From NCBI RefSeq assembly GCF_905220365.1, contig NC_061134.1, forward strand, positions 1,503,001 to 1,567,000: a stretch of 64,000 nt of DNA. Direction: 5' to 3'. The notes below the pieces were generated by a model, which did no database searches, was not told where the DNA came from, and saw only the letters and a list, made by a program, of their open reading frames with translations. Below, one piece after another: positions 13,020-25,000 of this stretch; within the stretch, counting starts at the first letter, position 1; each line of letters opens with the position of its first letter. A program made the position numbers and the translations under genes. Origin of the DNA: Vanessa cardui. Its lineage: Eukaryota > Arthropoda > Insecta > Lepidoptera > Nymphalidae.

Positions 13020-13375
13020 TACCTAGTTATTTTAGCAAATTCAAATCGTTTGTAAAAAATACATTGGTAAAAAAAGCATATTAATCGATACAAGATTTTA
13101 TAGATGATAAAAAAGCGTGGAGCTAACACCTGTTGACTTCCACGCAGGATATATTAGGATATATTAATTTAAATAATTGTATTTAACTAACATGACTTTG
13201 TATTTTTTAATTGTTAAAAAAGAGTAACTACTGAGTTTCTTGCCGGTTCTTCTCGGTAGAATCTACTTTCCGAACCGGTGGTAGCTTCACTTAATTGTAA
13301 AATGACGATTCAAAAGTGCTTGTAAAAGCCTACTTGAATAAAGTTTATTTCGATTTGATTTGATTTGATTATGAA
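13020..13375 (+). mobile_element. LINE 3' end (Jockey-like), truncated
   Basis: The degraded C-terminal ORF2 part reads like FKSFVKNTL...KAY...I-RYKIL in broken frame. The 3' UTR has CTTGCCGGTTCTTCTCGGTA and CGAACCGGTGGTAGCTTCAC, and the tail is repeated GATTT. The same family is at 20040-20440 and 24395-24775. Confidence 0.75.
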
Positions 13376-14045
13376 TTATTTTGGAATTACAAAATATTTT
13401 TTATTGAGCTATTCATTTTGGTCTCAGAACAAACTCATCACCTATAGTTATTAGTTATTCTTTACATATATCAATATCAAATAAGCAATTTAATAGTAAT
13501 CACATAATTAAAATATTTTAATAAAATATTAATAATTAATTATCTATTTAATTAATATATTTCATTTCTCATATACCACAAGTCATTAAAAAATTAATCA
13601 TTCATAAAGTCGTTTGATCTTCTAAATAACTCCATAATCAAGTGACTAAGAATGTTAATTAGTCGCAAAGGTCAGGTCGAATTGTAAGACGTTATTTAAA
13701 AAAGAGGTCGTACACGGAAATATCAAATTATTTAAAAATGTCATCAATATTACCTAATATCTTATTCGTAACACTTATATAATTTCGAAAATAATATATT
13801 CATATACTTAATTAATTAAGCTAAAACCTTTTTCTACGAAAGACATGGTATCAAATTACTTATACGCTTTTTTACCTTAGATAAAAAACATGAGCAATGG
13901 TCAAAACGTGAAGTATACATTACGAGAGCAAGCCCGGGCAAGTTCCTCTGAATTTTCACGTCAAATAACATTGATCTCATGATTAGTGATGAAGAAAGCA
14001 TCGCGAGGAAATGTCATTATCAACGCTCTTTTGTCGAATGTAAAT
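13376..14045. other. AT-rich non-coding DNA
   Basis: Nothing recognisable apart from AT-rich sequence leading into the promoter-like patch at 14050. Confidence 0.5.
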
Positions 14046-14049
14046 TTGC

Positions 14050-14139
14050 CACACGTGTGACACAACAACCCTTATAAAAGCAGCGCGGGGGAATAATCTA
14101 AAAAACTCTAAATAAGAAACGACAGTCCCAGCAGTAGCT
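14050..14139 (+). promoter_or_regulatory. Candidate TATA promoter with E-box
   Basis: Palindromic CACACGTGTG (14050-14059, core CACGTG), then TATAAAAG at 14073-14080, then a GC-rich patch and an AT leader. ATG lies 60 bases after TATA. Spacing and order are those of an insect TATA promoter; function is inferred. Confidence 0.4.
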
Positions 14140-14201
14140 ATGTACAGATTATACTTTATCTCTATGTGGTTATTAATAAAATTTTATTCCTGCATTCAGA
14201 T
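14140..14201 (+). CDS. Weak candidate: first coding exon with signal peptide
   Basis: ATG opens MYRLYFISMWLLIKFYSCIQ, a hydrophobic signal-like segment, then donor-like AT|GTAAAT (phase 2) just before an in-frame stop. Secreted insect proteins such as cuticle proteins often begin with a tiny signal-peptide exon behind a TATA box. I could not find a convincing second exon downstream, so it may be unspliced, dead or chance. Confidence 0.3.
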
Positions 14202-15325
14202 GTAAATTGGTATTTGAATGCTTTATATATTTTTCTTACCTTGCTTGTCTACAGAATATTTGAAGAAAAAAATGAAGTTGTTTTTTAAAGTGAACGGTTT
14301 CAAGCATGTCGCCGTTTTACTATCAATATCACATTATTTTCCTCAATATTTATGATAATATTGTACAAATATCCGTCTTTTAATTAGGTACCGAGTACAT
14401 TCCGCGTAATTTAATTTAATTAATCTGTGCATATCCTGATAAATTACGTACTCATCACTCCGGCTTGCACGCAAGTCGCAAACAGTAGAAAAACATTGAT
14501 GCATTCCATATCACGTTTTTCAGGAATACTTATGAATAAACATGACATATTATTCGATTTCTATATCAGAATATGGCTTTTATAAATTTAAATCTCGAAT
14601 AAAATTTGAACTTGAAAATATTGAAATTTGAAAAAAGAACATTTTTTTTATGATGAATAAAATGATGATCCAGATCAAACTAATAACTGCACAGTGAAGT
14701 GCGTTACAACAAATACGCTCTCTATGCCCTCACTCTCATAATGACAAAACCGGAAACAGTTTACAGGCCTCGGAAATATTCACAACTTCCAGACTTCGGG
14801 GTGCTACTAAGAATTTATTGATATAATTTTAACAAAAAATCCAAATAACTTTTTAATGGCCTGACCTAGAAACGAGCCCAAGGACTTACGGTGTACAGGC
14901 TTATAAGCTACACACCACACATGGGTAGCTCATACAAATTTAAGCAAATAATATTCAAGTCAAAATATCCGAATGCTTATTAGCTTAAAAAAAAACATTT
15001 GTTATTTGTTGTAGCAACTGACCGTTTAATTTCAATTTCATACAATTATTGAATGGAAAAGGATAATTTAAAAACAACAATATGGAAGCGCGAATTAACA
15101 ATTAAATCGTTTTAAAGGTGAAATCAGCAAAACTAACGGAGAGAAACTCTTGGGCGATTATATTTTGATTAGGAGATACCTGTTTGTTATTCAATCGTCG
15201 ACACAGCAAATATTGGGTAAAAGTAAAAATTTTACAACGTGTTACGTGAGTTATGAAAAGGAATATTAAGCAATATTTTTTTCTTTATTTATTAACCTAA
15301 CTAAAATTTTTAATTTTTTTTTAAT
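14202..15325. other. AT-rich non-coding DNA
   Basis: No coding signal or repeat recognised; a possible intron of the weak candidate at 14140. Confidence 0.45.
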
Positions 15326-15329
15326 TTAA

Positions 15330-15533
15330 TTATGAAATCGCCACTTGAATATAAATTGAAAGTGTTTGCATAAATGTTGTTGATAATAATTCGTGTTCTT
15401 GTAAGTCTGGTTTTACCGTTTGTATTCCCACGGTATGATGTGCAATTTTATGTTTCCTATAGAACAGGTTAAAAGCATTTCTTACCATTTTCAAATACGC
15501 GCACTTTCTCCCATCGAAGTTCCCCATTTTCAA
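15330..15533 (-). CDS. Weak candidate: unrecognised 67-aa frame
   Basis: Reads MKMGNFDGRKCAYLKMVRNA then FNLFYRKHKIAHHTVGIQT..., protein-like in composition but not a family I know. A donor-like ACG|GTAAAA after HTVGIQT would make it a first exon running to lower coordinates. It starts about 200 bases from a CpG-containing promoter-like patch. No further exon was found. Confidence 0.25.
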   Translation of the reverse strand: MKMGNFDGRKCAYLKMVRNAFNLFYRKHKIAHHTVGIQTVKPDLQEHELLSTTFMQTLSIYIQVAIS

Positions 15534-15689
15534 AAAATAATCCTTCCCAGTGTTTTATTTATAAACACCTAAATCACAATCACAACATCGCGACTATTCG
15601 ATCGCACTATAATTAAAAAGATATATTTGACACTGGTCGTTTATTGCACTCACAAAAAAAAGAGTAAGATTGACAGTAGGAAAATTTGA

Positions 15690-15780
15690 CGTTTACTTCA
15701 TTCGGCGGGAAACGTCGTCGCGATCGGGCTTCGCACCACAGACTGGCAAGATGGCGGGTTTTTTTGACGGTTCACACAAG
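15690..15780. promoter_or_regulatory. CpG-containing promoter-like patch
   Basis: CATTCGGCGGGAAACGTCGT and GCAAGATGGCGGG stand out in AT-rich surroundings. AAGATGGCGG resembles the YY1/Pho-type promoter word. A short plus-strand frame starts at that ATG (MAGFFDGSHKPIHF...) but stops after 23 codons. Confidence 0.3.
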
Positions 15781-15829
15781 CCGATTCACTTTCTACGACC
15801 TTACGTTATGTACGACTTGTAATTAAGCA

Positions 15830-18745
15830 TAAAGATTTACGTAACCCGCCTTGGAATGTTATTTTTGATTTCCGTGAAATCGTTTTTTTTTTGTTTGCCA
15901 AATTTGGTCCACCCTCCTTAGTATATTAATACTTAAAAGTTCTAGCTAAAACCATGTACATTATTTTAGTGAATACATTATTGAATTACCTATCCACTTT
16001 TTTTAATTTGTGTGTAGTTAATTATCCCAATTACTTCCTAATTATCCGAAAACTGGCGCACAGGAGTTATGGGGATAAGGACGTAGGATACTGTTGACAT
16101 ACTATTAAATTAAAATATCTTTAAATATCAGCTGAGCCCCCTTCGGTTTTAATATGTATGAGCGAGTAGGTTAATTGTTCATTACAGTAAATGCAGTTTC
16201 CTACGCACCGTAATGCTTAGTTTTTTAGTAAAAAAATAATTGAAACACTTATTATTACCAGCTTACTATTGGTGATATCAATGAACCGAATCCGTAGAGA
16301 TAGTTTGAATCAAAATCACATAAAAATGTTAATTAATCAAGTCAAAATCTGCCTTTATAATTCAGTTCTCATTTTCGTGACGGTTCTGTAACGCGTTGAA
16401 ATCTTTCATATGGCGCATCACGTCGGTCTCATCAATAGTAGTATGTAGGTTGCTTTTAAGAACAATAGCTACGCATTATTAACTTTAATGGTTTTAAATG
16501 TTTTTGAATCTGCTTTATTGAATTATTTACTGGAATAATAAGTATAATCGGACGTGCATTTGAATTGAATTAAATGTAAAAAAAATATTACCGTCAATAT
16601 TATGAAAATAAATAAAAAACCATAAAAATACTTGTCTCTTACTCAAATTATTTATAACCTATATATATAATAGAAATTTAACGAATTATTATTACTAGCA
16701 ATATTAATAAGCACTATGGTTCGACCATAATCGCTGTGAATATCAAGAAAGCAAATAAGAAAAGAATAATTATTTTCTTATTTAACATTTTAATTGACAA
16801 TACTTAAGCTCTTTTATAGCAACAAAGAAAAACAAAAGAATCGGTTGACAGACATAAAAAAAACACTGAAGCGCTTTGTCCTCGCATGTTTAAACAAAGA
16901 TATGCATAGATTCTGCTTAAAACCATCATAGGCAGTACCTATAGTAGGAAAATATAGCTATTTAAAAAATGAATTAGAATAATTCCTTAAAACCTAATTT
17001 GAGAGATCATTAAAGTCGTACTCTGCGTTGATTTAAAATTCACGATTAAAGTTCCAGATTTTTACCTCAGACAAGAAAGGCTCAAAAATGGCGCCTATCA
17101 CCTATTAAGATAACGAAGGACAAAAGTTATAATATTATATGCTTTCAACAGTCTTTTATTAAATTCCAAGCACATAAGGTAATAATTTAAATAGTTTTAA
17201 AGCAATTTATAGTGGAATTTTATCGCAGTTTTATTGCGAACCTCAATAAATGTGATAACAGAAAAATTGTTTGAAATTTTAGCATGGAATTTAAGGCAAT
17301 ACTGTTATATAGAACTACATATTTATACTTAAGTAAATATTTAATAATTTCATAGCTTATCATTTCCTTTTTTAATATTATACATATATTATTATATTAC
17401 ATACTAGTCGAAAATATATTTTTTTACTCATCTACATAAATATTGAACTTTAAAAAAAAATACCTACGCTTTTTATTACCAAATTCTGTGCTAAATATAA
17501 TAGTCGAGATGACCAAGGTCACAACCAGATAACTGGCTTCCCTTATCATAAGGGATTTCCCTCGGTCAATGAAAATATCAGCATAGCCTATTTCAGAAAG
17601 AAGTAGGAGAAAGATAAATAAACCTTAGATTGCCATAATTCTTGCGATTTGCTCATAACTCAACCAAGAATTTATAGTTAATTTATCTGTATTCATAATA
17701 CAACACTATTTCACTTCACCACTATTTTCACTTTTCTTTCAAAATTCCCACTTTTTCGCAAACTTAAAATGGATACCATAGATTAATCTCTCTCGATAGA
17801 GCTCCCGAGAAATGATATCGCATCAATTTGAATAAAGCCATTCAACTCTGGGTACTGGTCGTTTTATATTTAAAAAAATCGTACTTGAACAATACAAAAA
17901 GGTCATACTTTCAATGTTAAATGAAAATTCATTATTTATAGAACGTGGTAAATGAGATTTATTTCCAAGTTTTAAATAACATTTTTAAAAATTAAATTAG
18001 ATGTAAGATACAAATAATCACAATTTAATTATTATTACCACCTTGTAATAATTTAATAATGAATAGAATATTTTATTTCTATAACAGACTCAAATAAAAT
18101 TGGAAGAAAACCATACTTAAATACTTGTGGCTATTGTTTATATAAACTGTTCTGAGTAACTAAACTACGAACTAGTGTACAAAAAACAGTTAATCTGAGA
18201 ATGTTGCTACGCTCACCACGCCCAGATTGAAGTTATTTAGGTCCGAGTAAGGTCTTAAGGTATTCTAAAATATTTTTAAATAAAGTTAAAAGTTTTCCAC
18301 GCTGCCTACACTAGCTATAGAAGCGATATTAAACTAATATGATAATATTTTTTTGTACAAAGATATTGATTAAAAACATTATTTATATTATTATTAATCA
18401 ACAAAAAATATTGCATATTGCATATGCGAATCCTATATTTATTGATGAATACAAATTATTTATTCAATAATAATTTATTGTGTTTACGTCGGAGTATTAT
18501 TTTTTCCTCGTTAAATTTTATGGAACGTGGAAGTAAGCGTCAATTTAATAAATCTATAGCTACCTCAAAACCAATGTCGTTTATCAAAGTACATGTTTGT
18601 TTTTATATATAGATTTAATTTGTATGTTGGTAATATGTACGAAAATGGTATAGTCAAACCAATTAAGGAACTAGTTATATTAAGAACATATTTTTATTAA
18701 CAATTACATATATACGTCAAAGTTCGTATATACATGTATACAAAC
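15830..18745. other. AT-rich non-coding DNA
   Basis: About 2.9 kb without a recognisable gene or repeat; the open frame at 18418-18612 is Asn/Leu/Ile-rich and looks random. Confidence 0.5.
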
Positions 18746-19196
18746 AATAGGCTATTTGACAATGCGAAAAATAAATTGTGAATTATTGTAATCAGTGTAT
18801 ATTATGAGTTTAAAAATGGTTATTTACTAACGAAACTTGAAAATAATACTTTATTTATTCAAAAATCAATAAATAAAAATGCATTTTTTCAAACGTTCGT
18901 CACGTGACACAAAACGCTCCTGATTGGCCGGGCTTATGATGAAGTCACTTTCTTGTAAATCTTGCTTTTCTACTATATGTACCACAGATTAAAATACAGC
19001 AAAGTGACGTCACCGACCCCATTGCAGCGCCATATTTTCCAAGTAGCGTTTTCTCGTGTTATTTAAATATGGAATTTTTAATATGATATTTTTCGGCAAA
19101 TATGTACTAGAAATAAAAAAATCTACTTTTACTTGGTTCCTTAACCTCTACTAAATAATATAAAATCGATTTTAAAAACCAGTCAAATAGCCTATT
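18746..19196 (+). mobile_element. DNA element with AATAGGCTATTTGAC TIR, copy 1
   Basis: Perfect 15-base terminal inverted repeats (left AATAGGCTATTTGAC, right GTCAAATAGCCTATT). 451 bases, no transposase. Interior shares CACGTGACACAAAACGCTCC and GACCCCATTGCAGCGCCATA with the inverted copy at 57164-57582. Target duplication not clear. Confidence 0.85.
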
Positions 19197-19580
19197 CGCG
19201 AAAACGTCATAATTATTTAATTTAATAGATCTATGGGAGATACTCATTATTGCACAGATGAAGAAGAAATGAAGAAGAATGATTAGTGTTATTATAATCA
19301 CATCATCATGTCTACTTTAGACCGTCGCGTAAAACAACAACCATATAGAGTAGAACTAGAATATTGTCAATAAAGATTGATAAATATATAAAAACTAAAT
19401 AAATAGCACAATAATTGATGTATTCACTTCCCTCATGTCTATATACTAAATAAAGACACATGAACTACATCCAATGTCATTTTTTTTTATATATGTACAG
19501 GACAAGGGACTAAATCTAACATTAACAAACATTTAATATTTAAAGGACGAGAGTTTTTGGAAAGATATCGTCGTAGAAAG

Positions 19581-19876
19581 CAGGGCCGTATTTAGGGGAG
19601 GGCAACCGGGGCAACTGCCCTGGGGCCTCCACATTAGTGGGGGCCACAGTTTTCAGCAAGTTAAGAAATACCGAGATATAGTCAAATTATAATAATGTTA
19701 TTATTTAATATTTTAAAAGTTACGGATAAAAGTAAATAAATCATAGCTTACTGATTGAAATAAAAAAAGTAATTAATTCATGATAATATAATTATTAAGT
19801 TGTTCACGCTTCTTTTTGTCTAGGGCCCCCACTGCTTTGTGGCCCGGGGGCCTCCAGACCTTTAAATCCGGCTCTG
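19581..19876 (+). mobile_element. Non-autonomous hAT element (8-bp TSD GTAGAAAG)
   Basis: Flanked by GTAGAAAG at 19573-19580 and 19877-19884. Ends CAGGGCCGTATTTAGG and TTTAAATCCGGCTCTG form a TIR of about 14-16 bases with mismatches. 8-bp duplication plus CAGGG ends is the hAT signature. 296 bases, subterminal G-runs, no transposase. Confidence 0.88.
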
Positions 19877-20039
19877 GTAGAAAGGATACGGGAGTTCGAA
19901 ACAGCTGCAAAGTATATGGGATGCAGAACTTTCGTCAACATCACATTTACACTGAAATCTCTCTCTTTTAGGTAAATCAAAGGGTGTTTTCGGAAGACCA
20001 ACTCGTAATCAATAAATAGTTGATGTGAGTAAGGATAAG

Positions 20040-20440
20040 CTTATAACGCCAAGTTTCCCACTCCGCAAAGTCAATAAATCCTTCTTGGAGCAAGGTTTCC
20101 GTTTCTATAATAAATTCCGCAGGCATTTTCAACTTTGCCGTTTTGTAAATTCAAATCGTTTGTAAAAAATACATTGATAGAAAAAGCATATTATTCGATA
20201 CAAGATTTTATTGACGATAAAAAAGCGCGGAGTTAATACCTGTTGACTTCCAAGCTGGATATATTAATTTAAATAATTGTACTTAACTAACGTGACTTTG
20301 TATTTTTTAAATGTTAAAAAAGAGTAATTACTGAGGTACTTTCCGAACCGGTGGTAGCTTCACTTAATTGTAAAATGACGATTCAAAAGTGCTTGTAAAA
20401 GCCTACTTGAATAAAGTTTATTTTGATTTGATTTGACGAC
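20040..20440 (+). mobile_element. LINE 3' end (Jockey-like), copy 2
   Basis: Same family as 13020-13375, extending further 5' (CAATAAATCCTTCTTGGAGC, coding the RFYNKFRRHFQLC-like ORF2 C-terminus in broken frame). Lacks about 25 bases of the 3' UTR around CTTGCCGGTTC. Ends in TTTTGATTTGATTTG. Confidence 0.78.
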
Positions 20441-22088
20441 TTGCTTCTTTGTCAAGAGAGAATAAGAGAATCTCCTTATATCAGGCTGTAGAGACCTCAT
20501 AATTATATTAAGTACCTAGAAGGTGGTCTTCTCTGTAAGTATAACAAAGTTTTTCTTCGATTTACTAAACCATATAAGTTTTGGATCTATTTCGAAATAT
20601 TCTATAATATTATTAGGGAATCAGATAAAATTTGTTTTATATATAAGAGAGGCAGAGAGTGAAAATTGACTTTTTTTATCAAAAGGTATGTTGTGAAATT
20701 GGAATATAAGAAAAAATATACTATTGATATTCTATGCACATATTCGGTACTTAATTTAAAAAATATATTCAAGGAATCGCTTTCCAGCAGACTGTTGCTA
20801 TTGGGTATAAGAATATTAATTAATATTCTATCACCGTGTCACGATCGGCACATCAGAAACAACAGCGGAACCGGACATCCGTATGAATATTTGAATTTAT
20901 TGGAATTCCTAAAATATAATTTATTGGTATGAAAATATATATTATACAATTTCAGAAAATAATATATTGTTATAAGTCAACGGACACCAAAATATATAAA
21001 TAAAATTTTAAAACATTACGAAATAATAACAGGGATAATACTTTCAACAAAATTAAATTCATATAAATAAAGTCACTTAATTAAAATTAAATACAATAAT
21101 TCATATTGTCTAATCATAATGAAGCATGGACTTATTAACAAATAAGAGGCGTAAATTCACATTTCAACATTTCTATTTAGTCCATTTGTTTAGTAGAGCC
21201 ATCTATTATGTATATTAAATGTTTACTGTATATAGTCTTCTTCGTATGATACATAAACTGGTGCTGCCATCTGCACATCACCTTGCAAACTATAAGGTGA
21301 ATAATTAGCAACAATTTATGAATTATCACGTGTTTATATGACTAGATAAATTTATTTTGCTCATAAGCAAATATAGGAGTCATATTGTTGAATTATTTAG
21401 GGATTCCATTATTTAGAACAATCCCACAATAATTATCATATAGCAACATTAACATATATGAATGTCAAACGTCGATGACATTAGCCACCAATGTTACCAG
21501 GCAAAGGTTTTCTCCACATATTTTAACGTGTACAATAGCTGTTTACTATTGAGTATTTTAAAAAAAAGTTTTTTTGGGTATTTCTAGCCACCAGGCTATT
21601 GTTCTTAAAAATATATATGAAGGTAAAAATATATATTTACAAGAAAATAATTATAACCAGAAAAAAGCTTGTTTTTATATACAAATATGTTAAATACTAT
21701 TTTACTTTATTTCGTTTAATATATAAAAAAACATGTTTGTGTCAAACACGGTTTACTTAATTTGATTTGGTTTCATTTTCTTTTCCTTATTTCTCAGAAA
21801 AAATAATTATTAGTTTTATACTTATTACAATGTTTTATAAGGGAAAATTATTAAATAGCTTGCAACACGGATTGTCACATATAAATTTGTAATCAAATTT
21901 TTAGTCTGTGACGGGCTGTGTATGTGAATTGTGACGGTCGTGTATTTAGTGTCTTCGAAGACCGCATTTAATATGAATACAATTCGCGCACTGTAATCGA
22001 TTTGTTTTCGTCGAAATCGCGCTGAGTGACATGCTCAATAATAAATAAACTTAGTATTTTATAAGGAACACCGAAAACACCTACCAAG
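20441..22088. other. HPS4 upstream region
   Basis: Mostly AT-rich without recognised content. The open frame at 20666-20932 resembles no family. From about 21900 the DNA is less AT-rich with CpGs (GTGACGGTCGTGTA, CGCGCACTGTAATCG), plausibly promoter and 5' UTR of HPS4; no TATA box was seen. Confidence 0.45.
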
Positions 22089-22096
22089 ATGGCAAA
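22089..22096 (+). CDS. HPS4: HPS4 coding exon 1 (8 nt)
   Basis: ATGGCAAA followed by donor gtacgt. Joining to the next exon gives MAKEMMIVF in frame. The micro-sized coding part is supported by the start context, the donor and frame. The next ATGs lie inside exon 2 (residues 5 and 6), so a shorter start is possible. Confidence 0.7.
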
Positions 22097-25000
22097 GTAC
22101 GTATGATGTATTTAATTTCATTAGATCGATCATTACCAACGGATGGACTTTCGAACAATTTCTGCTCCATTGAAGCTTGACTTCACCCCGTGAAATCCTA
22201 AATTACTGAAATTTACTCGTACATTTTAAAACAGTACTATAAAAAAATCGGATATCAATAACATTCCTCTTTAGTTTTTACGCAAATATTACGTTTATGT
22301 TACAGTTTTCACCAGTATAAGTAATTTCCACAGATATAATTAAATAAAACATAAGATTATTTATAATTAACGTTTACATTAACAGTGAACTCGTATTAAA
22401 TTTATGACTAAGATAACAGTTCACAGACTTTCCTTTTTACATATTTACATACTAGATATGACCAGTTGTGATTATGTAGAGAAAACACAATTCATATTAA
22501 TCTGATAATGACATTTACACTAATAATTTTTAAAAAATAATATGATTAAGTATAATGTCATTATTATTTAAAGGTGCATAATTTCATATTATAATGTAAA
22601 CTTGTGACTTTTTTTATGAATGTTGTTGATAATCTCACACAATTTCAATAAGAAACATGTCATTTCCTTAATGTAATTAATAATGAAAGTACACAAATTG
22701 AATCGCAACCAGGGTTCATAAAAATCATAAGGGATGTACCTGATGATGTATATTTTTTAAGTTTTTGTTTGATGTTATTTATACAATTATTAATACCAAA
22801 GTATTGTTAGACTATTGTGAAATTAATATGTAACTTAAGTTATCTCTATAAGATGTATCATCTTTAAGAAAATAAGATAAAATAGTCCTATTATGATATT
22901 GAGCTATTGAATTTACATATTGCTAAAAATATTTGTTTATATTAAATTTAATATTCAGCAACCTACTTCACATTAAAAAACTGAATACTAAGTTTTAAAA
23001 AAAGAAGAATTTGCATAAAATGTTTAAAATACATTATATTACATATTCCGTCAACATTTATGCATGCAATACATATTAGAATGATGAAAGAAATGTCAAA
23101 AAATCACATGTGCTAACAGATGTTCGGAGATAAATATATAGTAGATTAACTTTTATTAGTAACACATCTGTAGTAATGAGTGCTGGATTTAAGTCTTGTT
23201 CTAAGCTATCAAAAAACAGCAGTTCTAACATTGTCAAAATTCTATAAAAACTGCCAAGAACCCACATTAATAAATTAAATTGATTACATATTAAGAACAT
23301 AATTGTGTTGCCTTTGTCTTTATTGGTTTTTCTGTTTGTAGGGAAATGATGATAGTGTTTGTGTACGACACACAGTGCTGCATGGCTGAGGAAGATGACC
23401 CCGCTGAAGCTGTTCTGTATTTCCATCCTGGCTGGGTGTCAGACACTCAGCGCTTAGCCCTCGCTGGACAGGTTTGTCAATTGCCTATTACGAAATGAAT
23501 GGATTATAGAAAACAATGTTTTCTGGTTTATTTCGAAACTGATAGTATAAAAGTGGCTATTCTTTCAATAAAAAGTGTACAAATTGCTTATCGCGTATTA
23601 CAATCTAATGCTAAATTATAAACTAATAAAAAACAAACTAAAGAATTATGATTTTAATATGATAATGATGTCTTTCTGACCGATTTTGGTCACAAGGACC
23701 TATCGCAACGTAGACTAGGCAGCGGTGCGTATTTTATAATGTGTAATTAGCATGTTCTAACCCGCATTGTAACAGTGTGGTGGAATATGTTACAAATCTT
23801 CTCTTCAATGGAAGGGGAGGATTTAGCTCAGCAGTGGGTTGATTTACAGGCTGTTGTTGATTGTTTGTTGAAAAATTAGCATGTTCATATTCCGATGGGA
23901 CGGTACTCCGTCACCAACGAATTAACAATGGTATATCTAATATCTGTAATTTCTGAGACACGAGAGTATAAATTCTTTAATTTTGTAGACTGCGAGCTGC
24001 TACAAATATTTTTTCGGATGAAAAATCCAATAACTCAATGCAGTCATAAATAGACAAACGTGATAAACAAGAATAATTTATTCCTAAATGGCTAAAACAT
24101 TAAGAATTACCACAACGCATATTTAGAGACCGGTTTGACTATAATGTCTACAGTTTCGGAATCAAAATATGCAAACGACGACATTTTACGGAATAAAATG
24201 AATTCCGACGTCCTACCGAAACAACACTCGAGACGGAATTCTTGTTGATTTGTATTTTAATTTATTTAATGTTTCATACAACTTTATTTTAAAAACATAA
24301 GATGGGTATGTTTATGTATCCATTACTGTAATCTTTTTTTTTTGTTTGTATGTTTGACACGAAAAATGGTTTTATTTTTTCGTTTATAAATTGATTTTAA
24401 TCCAAGTTTCCGATTTCGTAAAGTCAATAAATCCTTCTTAGGGCAAGATATCCGTTTCTATAATAAGATTCCACAGACATTTTTAACTTTGCCGTTTCAT
24501 AAATTTAAATCATACTTTGTAAAAAATACATTGGTAGTGTCATAAAATAATATGTCTTACATATTATTCTATATAAGATTATATAGACGGTAAAAAAGTG
24601 TGGAATTAATACTTATTGACTACCAGGCAGAATATATTACATGCATATACAATTCTAATTCATGAAAAAGAGTAATTATTGAGTTTCTTGCCGGTTCTTC
24701 TCACTAGAATCTACTTTCCGAAACGGTGGTAGCCTCATAAAAGCCTACTACAATGAAGTATATTTTGATTTTGTTTAAAATGATAGTGATGCGTTTCGAC
24801 AAGCTGACATTATTTAAAAATGATTTGGTCTTTAGAATATAATTAGGATGTTATTATACTGTTACTAAAACAATCGACGTCCAGACTCGACCTTGGTACA
24901 GTCTAGGGATTATTCCACTCACTAAACATAGTGTAATAATTTGTTAAGCACTTGATTAGATAACATTTAAGTACTATCAAAACCTCTATTACTAACTACA

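Noticed and set aside
23076..23426. 116-codon reverse open frame over HPS4 exon 2
   Set aside because: Shadow of the forward exon, which has proper splice sites and matches HPS4; the reverse protein has no recognisable features.
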